25,912 bases of DNA from an uncultured Bacilli bacterium (GTDB lineage: Bacteria; Bacillota_I; Bacilli_A; RF39; UBA660): assembly GCA_947588795.1 (NCBI GenBank), contig CANPZJ010000002.1:1-25912 (forward strand), written 5' to 3'. The notes beneath the pieces were generated by a model, which searched no databases, was not told where the DNA came from, and saw only the letters and a program-made list of their open reading frames with translations. Below, one piece after another: positions 15,931-24,655 of the stretch (position 1 is its first letter; the number at the start of each line of letters is the position of its first letter). A program made the position numbers and the translations under genes.

Positions 15931-16767
15931 ATGTTAGCAAATGGTAAAATAATCAAAATAAATAGTGATACATTTACAGTTAAAGTAAATGAGGAAATAT
16001 TTGAAACTAAATCAAGAGGTAAATTTCGTAATTTAAAAATTAAACCTTTAGTCGGAGATAATGTCTTAATAAATAAAGATGATAAAGTTATTGAAGAGGT
16101 ACTGCCAAGAGATAATTATTTATTAAGACCTCTCGTTGCTAATATAGATATTGCTCTAATCGTAACTAGTATAACTGAACCTAATATTAATTTAGCACTT
16201 TTAGATAAATTAATAAGTATTATAACTATTAATAAAATAGAACCAGTTATTATTTGGACTAAGTTAGATTTAGTTAATAAAGATGAATTAAAAGAAATAA
16301 AAAAGTTAAGTAAATATTATGAAAGTATTGGTATTAGAAATTTTACTAATGAGAAGTTTAAGAAAATAAAAAAATATCTATCAAAAAAAGTAGTTACAGT
16401 ATGTGGCCAAACTGGGGCTGGTAAAAGTTCTTTAATTAATAAGTTTAATAAAAATTTAAATTTAGCTACAGATACTATTAGTGATGCTTTAGGTAGAGGT
16501 AAACATACGACAAGAATAGTAGAACTATTTAATATTGATAATTTTTATATTGTTGATACGCCAGGATTTTCTTCAATTGATATAGGGGAATATAGTAAAG
16601 AAGAAATAAAGAATAGTTTTATAGAATTTAGAGATATTACTTGTAAATATAATGATTGTATGCATATTAAAGAGAGCGGTTGTGAAGTAATTAAATTAGT
16701 AAATAATAATAAAATATTACAATCTAGATATGCTAATTATTTAAGTTTTATAAAGGAGTTAAAATGA
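15931..16767 (+). CDS. rsgA: Ribosome small-subunit GTPase RsgA (CpgA/YloQ)
   Basis: 278 aa. A circularly permuted GTPase that acts late in 30S ribosome maturation. An N-terminal OB-fold part is followed by motifs in the permuted order: WTKLDLVN (G4), then GQTGAGKSSL (G1), the GRGKHTTR switch and DTPGFS (G3). The C-terminal zinc region is CKYNDCMHIKESGC, giving three Cys and one His as in the family. It starts 3 nt after prkC, in the same order as prkC-cpgA of B. subtilis, and overlaps the next gene in an ATGA. Confidence 0.94.
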   Translation: MLANGKIIKINSDTFTVKVNEEIFETKSRGKFRNLKIKPLVGDNVLINKDDKVIEEVLPRDNYLLRPLVANIDIALIVTSITEPNINLALLDKLISIITINKIEPVIIWTKLDLVNKDELKEIKKLSKYYESIGIRNFTNEKFKKIKKYLSKKVVTVCGQTGAGKSSLINKFNKNLNLATDTISDALGRGKHTTRIVELFNIDNFYIVDTPGFSSIDIGEYSKEEIKNSFIEFRDITCKYNDCMHIKESGCEVIKLVNNNKILQSRYANYLSFIKELK

Positions 16768-17390
16768 TAGCGGTTAGTTTTTTAAAAAGTAAATATAGTA
16801 GAGTAGATACTATACAAAAAATAGCTGAAAGTGATGCTGATTTAATTCATGTTGATCTTCTTGATGGCATTTATGCCGGTGTTAATAATTTAGATATAGA
16901 TGAATTAATAAAAGAATTAAGTAATACTAAAAAGAAATTAGATATTCATTTAATGGTTAAAGAACCTTTAGAAATAATTAAAAAATTAATTAATTTAAAT
17001 ATCTGGGCAATAACATTTCATCTAGATGCTACAACTAAACCTATAGAAATTATTGAATATATAAAAAGTCATAATATTAAAGTGGGAATAGCTATTAATC
17101 CGGATGAAGATATTCATATATTAAATGAATATTTAGATTTAATTCATTATGTTTTAATAATGAGTGTATTCCCTGGTAAAGGTGGGCAAGAGTTTATTCT
17201 TAGTGTTTTAAATAAGATACCATATCTATATAATAAAAATGTTTTAATAGGTATAGATGGTGGTATTAATGATGAAAGTATTAAGTATTTAAAAAATTAT
17301 CAAATAGATAATATAGTTAGTGGTTCATTTATATGTATGAGTGATAACTATAATGAACAAATTAATAGGTTAAAAAATATATCAAAATAA
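16764..17390 (+). CDS. rpe: Ribulose-phosphate 3-epimerase
   Basis: 208 aa, slightly short for the family. A TIM-barrel enzyme that interconverts ribulose-5-phosphate and xylulose-5-phosphate. The metal ligands are all visible: His29 and Asp31 in IHVDLLDG, His62 in DIHLMV and Asp165 in GIDGGIN. The phosphate loop SVFPGKGGQ corresponds to SVNPGFGGQ. The N-terminus is unusual: AVSFLKSKYSRV replaces the usual SILSADF stretch and the VPN of the DGxFVPN motif is missing. It could therefore be a diverged epimerase. It overlaps rsgA by 4 nt and closes the operon; thiN, which follows in B. subtilis, is absent. Confidence 0.88.
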   Translation: MIAVSFLKSKYSRVDTIQKIAESDADLIHVDLLDGIYAGVNNLDIDELIKELSNTKKKLDIHLMVKEPLEIIKKLINLNIWAITFHLDATTKPIEIIEYIKSHNIKVGIAINPDEDIHILNEYLDLIHYVLIMSVFPGKGGQEFILSVLNKIPYLYNKNVLIGIDGGINDESIKYLKNYQIDNIVSGSFICMSDNYNEQINRLKNISK

Positions 17391-17405
17391 ATGATATGTT
17401 TTTTT
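17374..17405 (+). terminator. Terminator of the rlmN-rpe operon
   Basis: An 11-bp stem (AAAATATATCA / TGATATGTTTT, one T-G pair, 7-nt loop) running into more T residues. It spans the TAA of rpe. Confidence 0.75.
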
Positions 17406-17442
17406 GTATTAAAACGTAAAAATTGGGAAAATTAATTTTAAG

Positions 17443-17517
17443 TGTACAATAGTTTACAATTATATTAATTGCTTTTTTACAAAATTGTTTACAACATCAA
17501 AAAAAACATTTTATAAT
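17443..17517 (+). promoter_or_regulatory. Promoter and TACAA repeats before the first surface-protein gene
   Basis: TTTACA (17488-17493), 18-bp spacer, TATAAT (17512-17517); predicted leader about 16 nt. Copies of a TTACAA-type motif lie at 17443 (GTGTACAA), 17452 (GTTTACAA), 17475 (TTTTACAA) and 17487 (GTTTACAA, overlapping the -35). They may be an operator array. Confidence 0.55.
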
Positions 17518-17539
17518 TAAACTAGAAGGAAGTATGGAT

Positions 17540-19453
17540 ATGAAAAAATTTAATTTATTATTTATATTGTTTGCTCTTATCTTAAATGTAAAAGTAGTTT
17601 TTGCTCAAACGACTTATAGACCTTATAGTTTTACTTATACTATGGAAAAAGATTATTCTAATTCAACATTGTTTATGACAAAAGATACTAGTTTTAAGGT
17701 AATAAAATCAGCAGGCACTAAAGAAACAGAAGAATCTTCTGGCAATTATAAATTCTATCGTACTAATATTAATGAAGGCGATGAATTAATTCTATTAATT
17801 ACTAATAGTGCTGTTAATAAAAATGGTAAATTGTTAGATGCGGTTGTTAAAATTAGTAATGTTAAAAAGTTTGCTGCAGCTGATGCTGGTTATGCTACTT
17901 TTGGCATAAAATCTTCTTATACAGTAGCTAAAGATGTAGCTAATCCTACTTCAGTAGATACATATACTCAAAAAGAAAATGAACCTTTAGTATTTGAACT
18001 TGGTACTAGTAAAGCTCAAGCTGAAATAAGTATTACTTATTATCTTGCTGGTACTTATAAAGATGAAAGTAATAAAGGTAAATTAGGTAATGTTACTGGT
18101 GCAAGTGGAACAATATGGGATTTTGATAATATAGCAAGTGGTACATATGCTGCTGAAAGATTTGCTGGTAATGAAGGAATAGTTCCACTTAATGGTGATG
18201 CTATAATTTTCTATAATAAGTCTAAAGTTCATAAAAATTCTGGCTATGCTTATGAATATAAAGAAGAAAATAATGGTATTGCCATTAATACTAAACAAGG
18301 TAGTAATATTGATAGTTTAAATTATGAGAATATGGTTTTTGTCAAAACAAATATTACTGATTCTACTTTTAAATTATCATTTGGTGGTGAAGTTGGTAAT
18401 CTATACTTTATGTTTGCGTCTCCTTATCCATATGATTTAAATATGCCAACTAAAACAATTGATGTTAAAGATGCTGCAAGTGGTGATATATTTCATTATA
18501 ATATAATGCAATATGTACCTAATAATTATTATGGTACTATCTATGCTGTTCAAAAAGCATATGACAATATGTATAGTAATACTAGATATAAAACATTCAA
18601 AATAACAGAAACATTAAATAAAAATTTAGAAGTTAAAACTCAAGATATTAAAGTAACAAATGAATTAGGAGAAGATGTTACAAATTACTTCACAATTACT
18701 GTAGATGATAATAATAAAATGACTGCTATTGCAACAAATGAAGCTTTAAATAATTCTCAATTTTATGGTCATGCTTATAATGTAAGTATTCCTCTTACTT
18801 TAAAAGAAGATATTAAAGAAATTTCTAAAATTACAAGTGATAAAACATATGTAAAAGCAACAAAATGTGATATAAATTTAATTTGTAAAGATGAAGATAG
18901 AACAAGTTATACAGATACATTTAAAGTTAAATATAAAGTAACAATAAATTATTTAGATAATGCTACAAAAGAAAATATTGTAGATCCTGTTATTCAAAAA
19001 AAGGATTTAGATGAAAAATATATAACTAACTATAATAATATTGATGATACAAAATGGGGGTTAGTAGAACTTCCTAAAAATTACAGTGGTACTATTAAAG
19101 AAAATGTTGTAGTTAATTATTATTTCAATAGAAAATATAAAATAACTGTAAATTATTATGAACAAGGTACTACTAATAAAATAGCAGATAGTCAAGAATT
19201 ATATTATTATTTAGATGATGAATATACAACTAACTATGATAATGTTGAAAAAAGTTGGGGACTTGTAGAAACTCCAGCAAATGCAACTGGTAAAGTAACT
19301 GGTGATATGGAAGTAAATTATTATTTTACCCCAGTTATTATTGAAAATCCTCCAACAGGAATGATTACTATTCCATTTATCTTAATTGGAGCTTTATTAG
19401 TAGGAATAGTATTATTTAAAAATAAGCAAAAAGATAAACTATATAAAATATAA
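17540..19453 (+). CDS. Cell-surface protein with two MucBP-like repeats and NPPTG sorting tail
   Basis: 637 aa. The frame opens at 17534, but the ATG at 17540 is better spaced from AGAAGGAAG and gives a classical signal peptide (KK, hydrophobic core, cleavage near VFA-QT). The large N-terminal part (to about 460) is shared with the next gene, including KNGKLLDAVVKI, GNEGIVP, ASPYPYDL and QYVPNNYYG. Its later portion resembles isopeptide-forming Cna-D2-type fimbrial domains (inference). Two repeats of MucBP type follow (about 466-530 and 533-597), each starting VTINYLD or ITVNYYE and ending VNYYF. The tail is NPPTG, a hydrophobic span and a Lys-rich end KLYKI, which is sortase-substrate architecture. 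A role in adhesion to mucus or a surface is inferred. Confidence 0.85.
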   Translation: MKKFNLLFILFALILNVKVVFAQTTYRPYSFTYTMEKDYSNSTLFMTKDTSFKVIKSAGTKETEESSGNYKFYRTNINEGDELILLITNSAVNKNGKLLDAVVKISNVKKFAAADAGYATFGIKSSYTVAKDVANPTSVDTYTQKENEPLVFELGTSKAQAEISITYYLAGTYKDESNKGKLGNVTGASGTIWDFDNIASGTYAAERFAGNEGIVPLNGDAIIFYNKSKVHKNSGYAYEYKEENNGIAINTKQGSNIDSLNYENMVFVKTNITDSTFKLSFGGEVGNLYFMFASPYPYDLNMPTKTIDVKDAASGDIFHYNIMQYVPNNYYGTIYAVQKAYDNMYSNTRYKTFKITETLNKNLEVKTQDIKVTNELGEDVTNYFTITVDDNNKMTAIATNEALNNSQFYGHAYNVSIPLTLKEDIKEISKITSDKTYVKATKCDINLICKDEDRTSYTDTFKVKYKVTINYLDNATKENIVDPVIQKKDLDEKYITNYNNIDDTKWGLVELPKNYSGTIKENVVVNYYFNRKYKITVNYYEQGTTNKIADSQELYYYLDDEYTTNYDNVEKSWGLVETPANATGKVTGDMEVNYYFTPVIIENPPTGMITIPFILIGALLVGIVLFKNKQKDKLYKI

Positions 19454-19472
19454 AAACAATAAAAATTAATTG

Positions 19473-19527
19473 ATGATATGAACCTAGTTATGCTTTTCTA
19501 AAATAGAAAATGGTTCATATCATTTTT
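19473..19527 (+). terminator. Terminator between the two surface-protein genes
   Basis: A 12-bp perfect outer stem (ATGATATGAACC / GGTTCATATCAT) with an inner 7-bp hairpin (TTTTCTA / TAGAAAA) and a T5 tract. It separates the two paralogues into independent units. Confidence 0.8.
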
Positions 19528-19539
19528 AATATACAATGT

Positions 19540-19568
19540 TTGTATAATAACGATAAATATGGTATACT
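19540..19568 (+). promoter_or_regulatory. Promoter of the second surface-protein gene
   Basis: TTGTAT (19540-19545), 17-bp spacer, TATACT (19563-19568) with extended TG. Predicted leader about 42 nt, ending with an AGGAG ribosome binding site. Confidence 0.65.
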
Positions 19569-19616
19569 ATAAATATAGACTAGATATAAAATAAGGAATA
19601 GAAATAGGAGTTAAAA

Positions 19617-22600
19617 ATGAAAAAGAAGTTTTTAAAAATATCATTAATTACTATATTTTTAGTTAGTTTAATTGGAATTGTACTATTATTTGTTCCAGTG
19701 AATTCTGCTACTATAAATCCTAGAGACTGGAGTCAAATGGAAGAGGATGCTTCTAACATCAATGCTTCATATTCATATTCAACTATATTTTTGTCTGGTG
19801 ATAAAAATTCGCCTACAAAATTTATAATATATAAGCAAAATGATAAAACTGTAGAGAAAACCTATGATTTTGACACAATTAAGAATAAAGAAAATTATAC
19901 TTTTGATATAACACCTGATAAAAGTAGTAATGCATTAATAATGCGAATAACAAATTGTGCCGTAAATGCCAATGGAGAAATGTTAGATGTTGTTATTAAC
20001 ATTCATAATGTTAAGGCTTTTACTGGTCATAGCGATGATGGAAAAGTTCAATTTAGAATTGATGATGCTTATAGTACAGTCAATCAAAAAAATCCAGCTG
20101 AAGAAACTAAAGGTCATTCTGTAACACAAAAAACACCATTAATGTTTGTTTTATTGGCAACTTATGCGCAAGCTGACTTTACCATGACTTATTATAAAGC
20201 TGGAACATATAACCAAAATAATAATAGTGGTACACTTGGTGGTGTAAATAATATTAATGGTTTTTATTATGATATTGATGTTGTTGCAGATACACCAATT
20301 GATGATGCACCATTTAATGGAAATGAAGGAATAATGCCTAAAGGTGCTTCAACTATTTATTATGAAGAAAATGATAAAAATGCAAATGCTAATTATGCAC
20401 ATGAATTAAGAGCAGAAAATGGTGGTATTTATATATTCAAGAATTCTGAAAATAATGTAAATGCAATTTATTATGAAAGCTCAGCTTTAATATTAACTGA
20501 AACAAATAATTCGACTTTTACTTTTACATATAGTGGTACTAATTGTGGTATAAATTATATGTATGCATCTCCATATCCATTTCAAATAAGTAATCCAAGT
20601 AAAAGCCGTTCGATAGGTGAAATTAATGCAGGTGAAACACCACAATTTGAATATAAAATTTCACAATATATTCCAAACAATTTTTATGGTTCATTATTTG
20701 GCTTTGGTCAAGTATATGACGAATTATATGAAACTACAAAATATAAAAGTGTTATAATAAAAGATACAATAAATAATAATTTATCAATAGATAATTCAAG
20801 AGAGATAACAATAGTGGATGAAACTGGTGATGCGACAGCTAAGGAGTATTTTACAGTAGAAACAAATGGTAATACAATTACAGCAACTGCTAAAGCTAAT
20901 GTTCTCCAAAATGACCCAGGTTTTTATGCTCATACATATACAATAACTGTACCAGTAATAGCCAAAGCTGATATAAGTAGTATAGATCAGATATGTAATA
21001 AAGCTACAACAACATCAGTATTGCAGAAAAAAAGCAATGATATAAAAACTGAAAGTAATACAGATAATGTCTGTGTAGATGTAAGATATAGTTTAACAGT
21101 TAATTATTATGAGAAAAATACAACAACTCGAGTTGATGGACTAGAGCCGGATATAATGAGAAATTTAGAATATGCTCATTCATATAGAACAAATTATGAA
21201 AAAGTAAATACGAAAAAATGGCGAATAGTAGATGCCACCACCGATGCAGATGAATATAGTGAAGATCCTTCGTCACATGTTATATCAAATATAAATATAA
21301 AAAAGAATACAATTGTTAATTATTATTTTGAAAAAATACCATATACATTAACAGTCAATTATTTAGAAGAAGGAACAAATAAACCAGTAGATAATTTACC
21401 AGCAGATGTAACTAATCCAATTTATTATGATGATCATTATGATACAAATTATGATAAAGTAAATCTTAAAAAATGGACTTTAACAAGTGTAGAAGTAGTA
21501 GAAGGTGAAGGTACAAAAGGAGACGGAAGTAAAGTAAGTGGAACAATAAAAGGAAATACAACAGTTAATTACTATTTTAAAAAGATACCTTATACTTTAA
21601 CCGTAAATTACTATGGAACAGATCAATATGGAGCAACATCAGTAATAGAAAAACAAGAAGTAACAAAGCCAATATATTATGATGATACTTATGGACCAGA
21701 TAGTTATGGTTTAGATTATAGAACAACAAATATTAATTTAAAGAAATGGCGAATAGTACGAAGTGAAGTAGAGCCGACTGAAGGAAGTAAATATACTAAA
21801 GATGAAACAACTCAAATAGTAAATGGAACAATACTAGGAGATACAATAGTAAATTACTATTTTGAATTAATTCCATATCCAGTAACAGTCAATTATTATG
21901 ATGCTGAAACAAGAGAAAAGATAGCGGAAAGTGATAAAACAATTTATTATTTTGATATGCTATATTATACTAATTACGATAAAATAGATATGGAAGTTTG
22001 GGAATATGTATCGACTGATGGTGATCCAGTTGAAGGAAGAATAACAGGTGATCAAGAATCATATACCATAAATTATTACTTTGAAAGATTAAAATATCAA
22101 CTAACAGTCAATTACTATGATGACGAAACAAAAGAGAAAATAGATAAAAGTGATCGAGCAGCCTATAATTATGGTGATGAATACGATACAAATTATGATA
22201 AGATAGATGAAAATTATTGGGAGTATGTAAGAACAGAAGGAGATACCCCAGGAGTCATATATGAAGATGAAGAGGTAGATTACTATTTCAAAAATAAAGA
22301 ATATACATTAGAGGTGAATTATTATGATGAAGAGACTGGAGAAAAGATAGAAGATCCGGATATAAGTAGTCATAAATTTGGAGAAGAATATACAACAAAT
22401 GATGATAAGATAGATAAAAAGAAATGGGAGTTAGTAGAAGAGCCAGCAAATAAAGAAGGAACAATAGAAGATGATACAGAAGTAAATTACTATTATCGAA
22501 GAAGGAAATATAAAATAACAGTAAACTACTATGAAGAAGGAACAGAAGATAAGATAATAGAATCAAGAGAAAATGAAGCCTACTATGGAGATAAATATAT

Positions 22601-22844
22601 AACAGATTATAATGGAGTAGATGAAGATATATGGACATTAGTGAGTATGCCAGAGAATTATCAAGGAGAAGTAGATGGAGATATAGTAGTAAATTATTAC
22701 TTTAAACAAGTAGTAATTGAAAACCCTCCTACTGGTTCAGCTATGTTAAAAATAATTATTCCAAGTATAATAATGGTAGTATTATTAACATCAAGTATAG
22801 TAATATATCGAATTTATATAAAGAAAAAACTTTATAAAATATAA
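19617..22844 (+). CDS. Large cell-surface protein with seven MucBP-like repeats and NPPTG sorting tail
   Basis: 1075 aa, paralogue of the preceding gene. It has a signal peptide (KKKF.., hydrophobic core, cleavage near VNSA), a shared N-terminal region to about 480 (MLDVVINIHNVKAF, GNEGIMPKG, ASPYPFQI, SQYIPNNFYG) with a D2-like domain, and seven MucBP-type repeats beginning near residues 491, 577, 660, 754, 827, 897 and 965. Each repeat opens TVNYY or similar and closes with VNYYF or a variant. The tail is NPPTG (about 1036), a membrane span and the ending KKKLYKI, as in its neighbour. Codon use shifts in the repeat part to A-ending, purine-rich codons. It is probably wall-anchored by sortase; the ligand is unknown. 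Confidence 0.86.
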   Translation: MKKKFLKISLITIFLVSLIGIVLLFVPVNSATINPRDWSQMEEDASNINASYSYSTIFLSGDKNSPTKFIIYKQNDKTVEKTYDFDTIKNKENYTFDITPDKSSNALIMRITNCAVNANGEMLDVVINIHNVKAFTGHSDDGKVQFRIDDAYSTVNQKNPAEETKGHSVTQKTPLMFVLLATYAQADFTMTYYKAGTYNQNNNSGTLGGVNNINGFYYDIDVVADTPIDDAPFNGNEGIMPKGASTIYYEENDKNANANYAHELRAENGGIYIFKNSENNVNAIYYESSALILTETNNSTFTFTYSGTNCGINYMYASPYPFQISNPSKSRSIGEINAGETPQFEYKISQYIPNNFYGSLFGFGQVYDELYETTKYKSVIIKDTINNNLSIDNSREITIVDETGDATAKEYFTVETNGNTITATAKANVLQNDPGFYAHTYTITVPVIAKADISSIDQICNKATTTSVLQKKSNDIKTESNTDNVCVDVRYSLTVNYYEKNTTTRVDGLEPDIMRNLEYAHSYRTNYEKVNTKKWRIVDATTDADEYSEDPSSHVISNINIKKNTIVNYYFEKIPYTLTVNYLEEGTNKPVDNLPADVTNPIYYDDHYDTNYDKVNLKKWTLTSVEVVEGEGTKGDGSKVSGTIKGNTTVNYYFKKIPYTLTVNYYGTDQYGATSVIEKQEVTKPIYYDDTYGPDSYGLDYRTTNINLKKWRIVRSEVEPTEGSKYTKDETTQIVNGTILGDTIVNYYFELIPYPVTVNYYDAETREKIAESDKTIYYFDMLYYTNYDKIDMEVWEYVSTDGDPVEGRITGDQESYTINYYFERLKYQLTVNYYDDETKEKIDKSDRAAYNYGDEYDTNYDKIDENYWEYVRTEGDTPGVIYEDEEVDYYFKNKEYTLEVNYYDEETGEKIEDPDISSHKFGEEYTTNDDKIDKKKWELVEEPANKEGTIEDDTEVNYYYRRRKYKITVNYYEEGTEDKIIESRENEAYYGDKYITDYNGVDEDIWTLVSMPENYQGEVDGDIVVNYYFKQVVIENPPTGSAMLKIIIPSIIMVVLLTSSIVIYRIYIKKKLYKI
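21089..22710 (+). repeat. Seven in-frame MucBP-type repeats
   Basis: Repeat units of about 205-285 bp start near 21089, 21345, 21594, 21878, 22097, 22305 and 22510. Each encodes a NYY-type opening, a Y(D/T)TNYDK-like middle, a KKW or VWE aromatic and an NYYF-type close. Units diverge at the protein and DNA level; the last four are shorter and more acidic. Confidence 0.8.
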
Positions 22845-22847
22845 GAG

Positions 22848-22886
22848 AAAAAGAACACTTAATTTATTAGACTAAGTGTTCTTTTT
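22848..22886. terminator. Bidirectional terminator between the surface gene and spoIIIAH
   Basis: A 14-bp perfect stem (AAAAAGAACACTTA / TAAGTGTTCTTTTT, 11-nt loop). The T and A runs allow use from both strands. Confidence 0.88.
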
Positions 22887-22897
22887 AGTTATATTAA

Positions 22898-23392
22898 TTA
22901 GCCATTAAACTTAACAGTTATATATTTTTCATCATCATATAATTCTTGGACGCTACGAATAATATTATTAGCTTTCTCACTATCATGATCTTTAGAGGCT
23001 ACTACGACACTAATGGTATTATCTTTAATTTTAACAAAAGCATCTAAATTAAATTTTTCTTTAATCATACTCTTAATTTTATTTTCTTCACCCTTCGAAT
23101 TATTTAACTTTTGTAAATTTTCATATGCTACATTTTTTTCTTGTAAGGTACTTTTTTCATCTAATAATACTTCTTGATATTCTTCCATTAAGGCTTGTTT
23201 TTCTTCATCATTTTCAACTTCTAATGCTACTAAAGCATCATTTTCGGTTATTTCAATTACTTCTTCCTGTGCATTATTATCTTCTGCTTTTAAAACACTT
23301 GCTACTTCATCATCAATACTAACATAATAAATTCCTAAGATTAAAATTAAAGAAAATAAAGTTACAAACCACAAATTTTGTTTATTTATCAT
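22898..23392 (-). CDS. spoIIIAH: SpoIIIAH-like sporulation protein
   Basis: 164 aa. The start at 23392 is set by AAGGAG seven bases upstream; the frame extends further 5' through AT-rich non-coding sequence. MINKQNLWFVTLFSLILILGIYY is cut short here as a cytoplasmic start plus one span (about residues 7-25), followed by a long acidic coiled linker and a C-terminal ring-building fold ending NIIRSVQELYDDEKYITVKF. In B. subtilis SpoIIIAH sits in the mother-cell membrane and joins SpoIIQ to form a channel to the forespore. Here it stands alone, without spoIIIAA-AG. It could serve sporulation or be a retained homologue with another envelope role. Confidence 0.82.
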   Translation of the reverse strand: MINKQNLWFVTLFSLILILGIYYVSIDDEVASVLKAEDNNAQEEVIEITENDALVALEVENDEEKQALMEEYQEVLLDEKSTLQEKNVAYENLQKLNNSKGEENKIKSMIKEKFNLDAFVKIKDNTISVVVASKDHDSEKANNIIRSVQELYDDEKYITVKFNG

Positions 23393-23416
23393 ATATATCT
23401 CCTTATTATCTATTAA

Positions 23417-23445
23417 ATGATATGACACTAATTTATTAAAAATGC
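23417..23445 (-). promoter_or_regulatory. Possible sigma-E-like promoter of spoIIIAH
   Basis: Minus strand: GCATTTT (23445-23439), 14-bp spacer, CATATCAT (23424-23417), compared with the sigma-E consensus of about GNATATT-N13-14-CATACANT. It has three mismatches in all. I see no good sigma-A promoter in the same place. Weak evidence. Confidence 0.25.
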
Positions 23446-23553
23446 AAAATATTGATAAATAATATAAGTTAATGAAAAAATACCAAATTTTATTAACGAC
23501 AAATATTATAATTTTTGAGTTATGTAATATGTTTATCATATAATAATATTTAG

Positions 23554-23582
23554 TTTACAAAGCCAACTTTTTTTGATAAAAT
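23554..23582 (+). promoter_or_regulatory. Promoter of the ImmA/IrrE-PIN pair
   Basis: TTTACA (23554-23559), 17-bp spacer, TAAAAT (23577-23582). Predicted start 23589, leader 17 nt. Confidence 0.7.
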
Positions 23583-23605
23583 ATAAACTGAAAGAAAGCG
23601 ATATT

Positions 23606-24655
23606 ATGAATGTAATAGGTCAAAATTTAAAAAGAATAAGATTATTAAAAAACTTATCTTTAAAAGAAGCAGGTACTTTATTAAATATGTCTGCTCCTGC
23701 AGTAGCAAAATATGAAAAAGGACAAATAAATCCTAATTCTGAAAAATTAATTGAATTTGCTAAAGCATATAATGTTAAAACTATTGAACTATTAAAAAGT
23801 TATAATACTCCTAATATGAAATTTACTTCATTTAGAAAAAGAAAAAGATTAACAGGTCAAAATTTAGAATTATTAAAAGAAATAATTTTAAATGAAGTGG
23901 CAAAATATTTAGAAGTTATAGAAATAAATAACATTAATGATTATAAAACATTAAAAAAATATAATTGTAATTCTTTAGAAGAAGCAGAAGATGCTGCCAT
24001 AAAATTTAGAAATGATATAAAATATTCAAATATTCAACCTATATCTGATCTAATTAATACTTTAGAAAATTTAGGAATTATAATTATTGAAATAGAGAAT
24101 TATAATAACAAATTTAATGATTTTGATGGCTTAAGTGAATTTGTTAATAATATACCAATTATAGTTTTATTAAATAATATAAATGATGGGGCAAGACAAA
24201 GATTTACTATTGCTCATGAATTAGGTCATTTACTTTTAAATATCAACAATAAAAATATAGATGAAGAAAAGTTGTGTAATAGATTTGCTAGTAGTTTGTT
24301 AATGCCCAAAGAAGCAATAATAAATGAATTTGGTATATCAAGAAAAAATATTAGTTTATATGAATTAATGGCTTTTAAAAATGAATATAAAGTAAGTATT
24401 GCATCTACTTTATATAGATTAAAAGATTTAAATATTATATCTGAATATACATATAAAAATTTATGTATTAAAATAAATAAAAAGTATGGTAAAAAAAATG
24501 AACCAATATTAATTACACCAGAGAGATCATATCAATTTAGAAAAATAGTCCATAGATTAGAAACAGATAATATTATATCACTTAATAAAGCATGTGAATT
24601 TTTAGGAGAAACAATAAATGAATATAACAACGAAAATGATAATTACGGATACTAA
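23606..24655 (+). CDS. XRE regulator fused to an ImmA/IrrE metallopeptidase
   Basis: 349 aa. The frame opens at 23573, but the promoter lies inside that extension, so I use the ATG at 23606. Residues about 5-62 are an XRE helix-turn-helix (LSLKEAGTLLNMSAPAVAKYEKGQ). After a linker comes an ImmA/IrrE (M78, COG2856) zinc peptidase with HELGH at His204-His208 and the downstream NRFASSLLMP block. Such proteins cleave repressors in mobile elements and stress responses, and many are the regulatory half of toxin-antitoxin-like pairs. It overlaps the following PIN-domain gene by 38 nt. The substrate is unknown; the PIN protein or the operator is a natural candidate. Confidence 0.85.
   Translation: MNVIGQNLKRIRLLKNLSLKEAGTLLNMSAPAVAKYEKGQINPNSEKLIEFAKAYNVKTIELLKSYNTPNMKFTSFRKRKRLTGQNLELLKEIILNEVAKYLEVIEINNINDYKTLKKYNCNSLEEAEDAAIKFRNDIKYSNIQPISDLINTLENLGIIIIEIENYNNKFNDFDGLSEFVNNIPIIVLLNNINDGARQRFTIAHELGHLLLNINNKNIDEEKLCNRFASSLLMPKEAIINEFGISRKNISLYELMAFKNEYKVSIASTLYRLKDLNIISEYTYKNLCIKINKKYGKKNEPILITPERSYQFRKIVHRLETDNIISLNKACEFLGETINEYNNENDNYGY

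Noticed and set aside
22288..22638. A 116-codon open frame on the minus strand within the adhesin repeats
   Set aside because: It is the antisense shadow of purine-rich repeat codons; low-complexity Leu/Tyr/His translation and no ribosome binding site.
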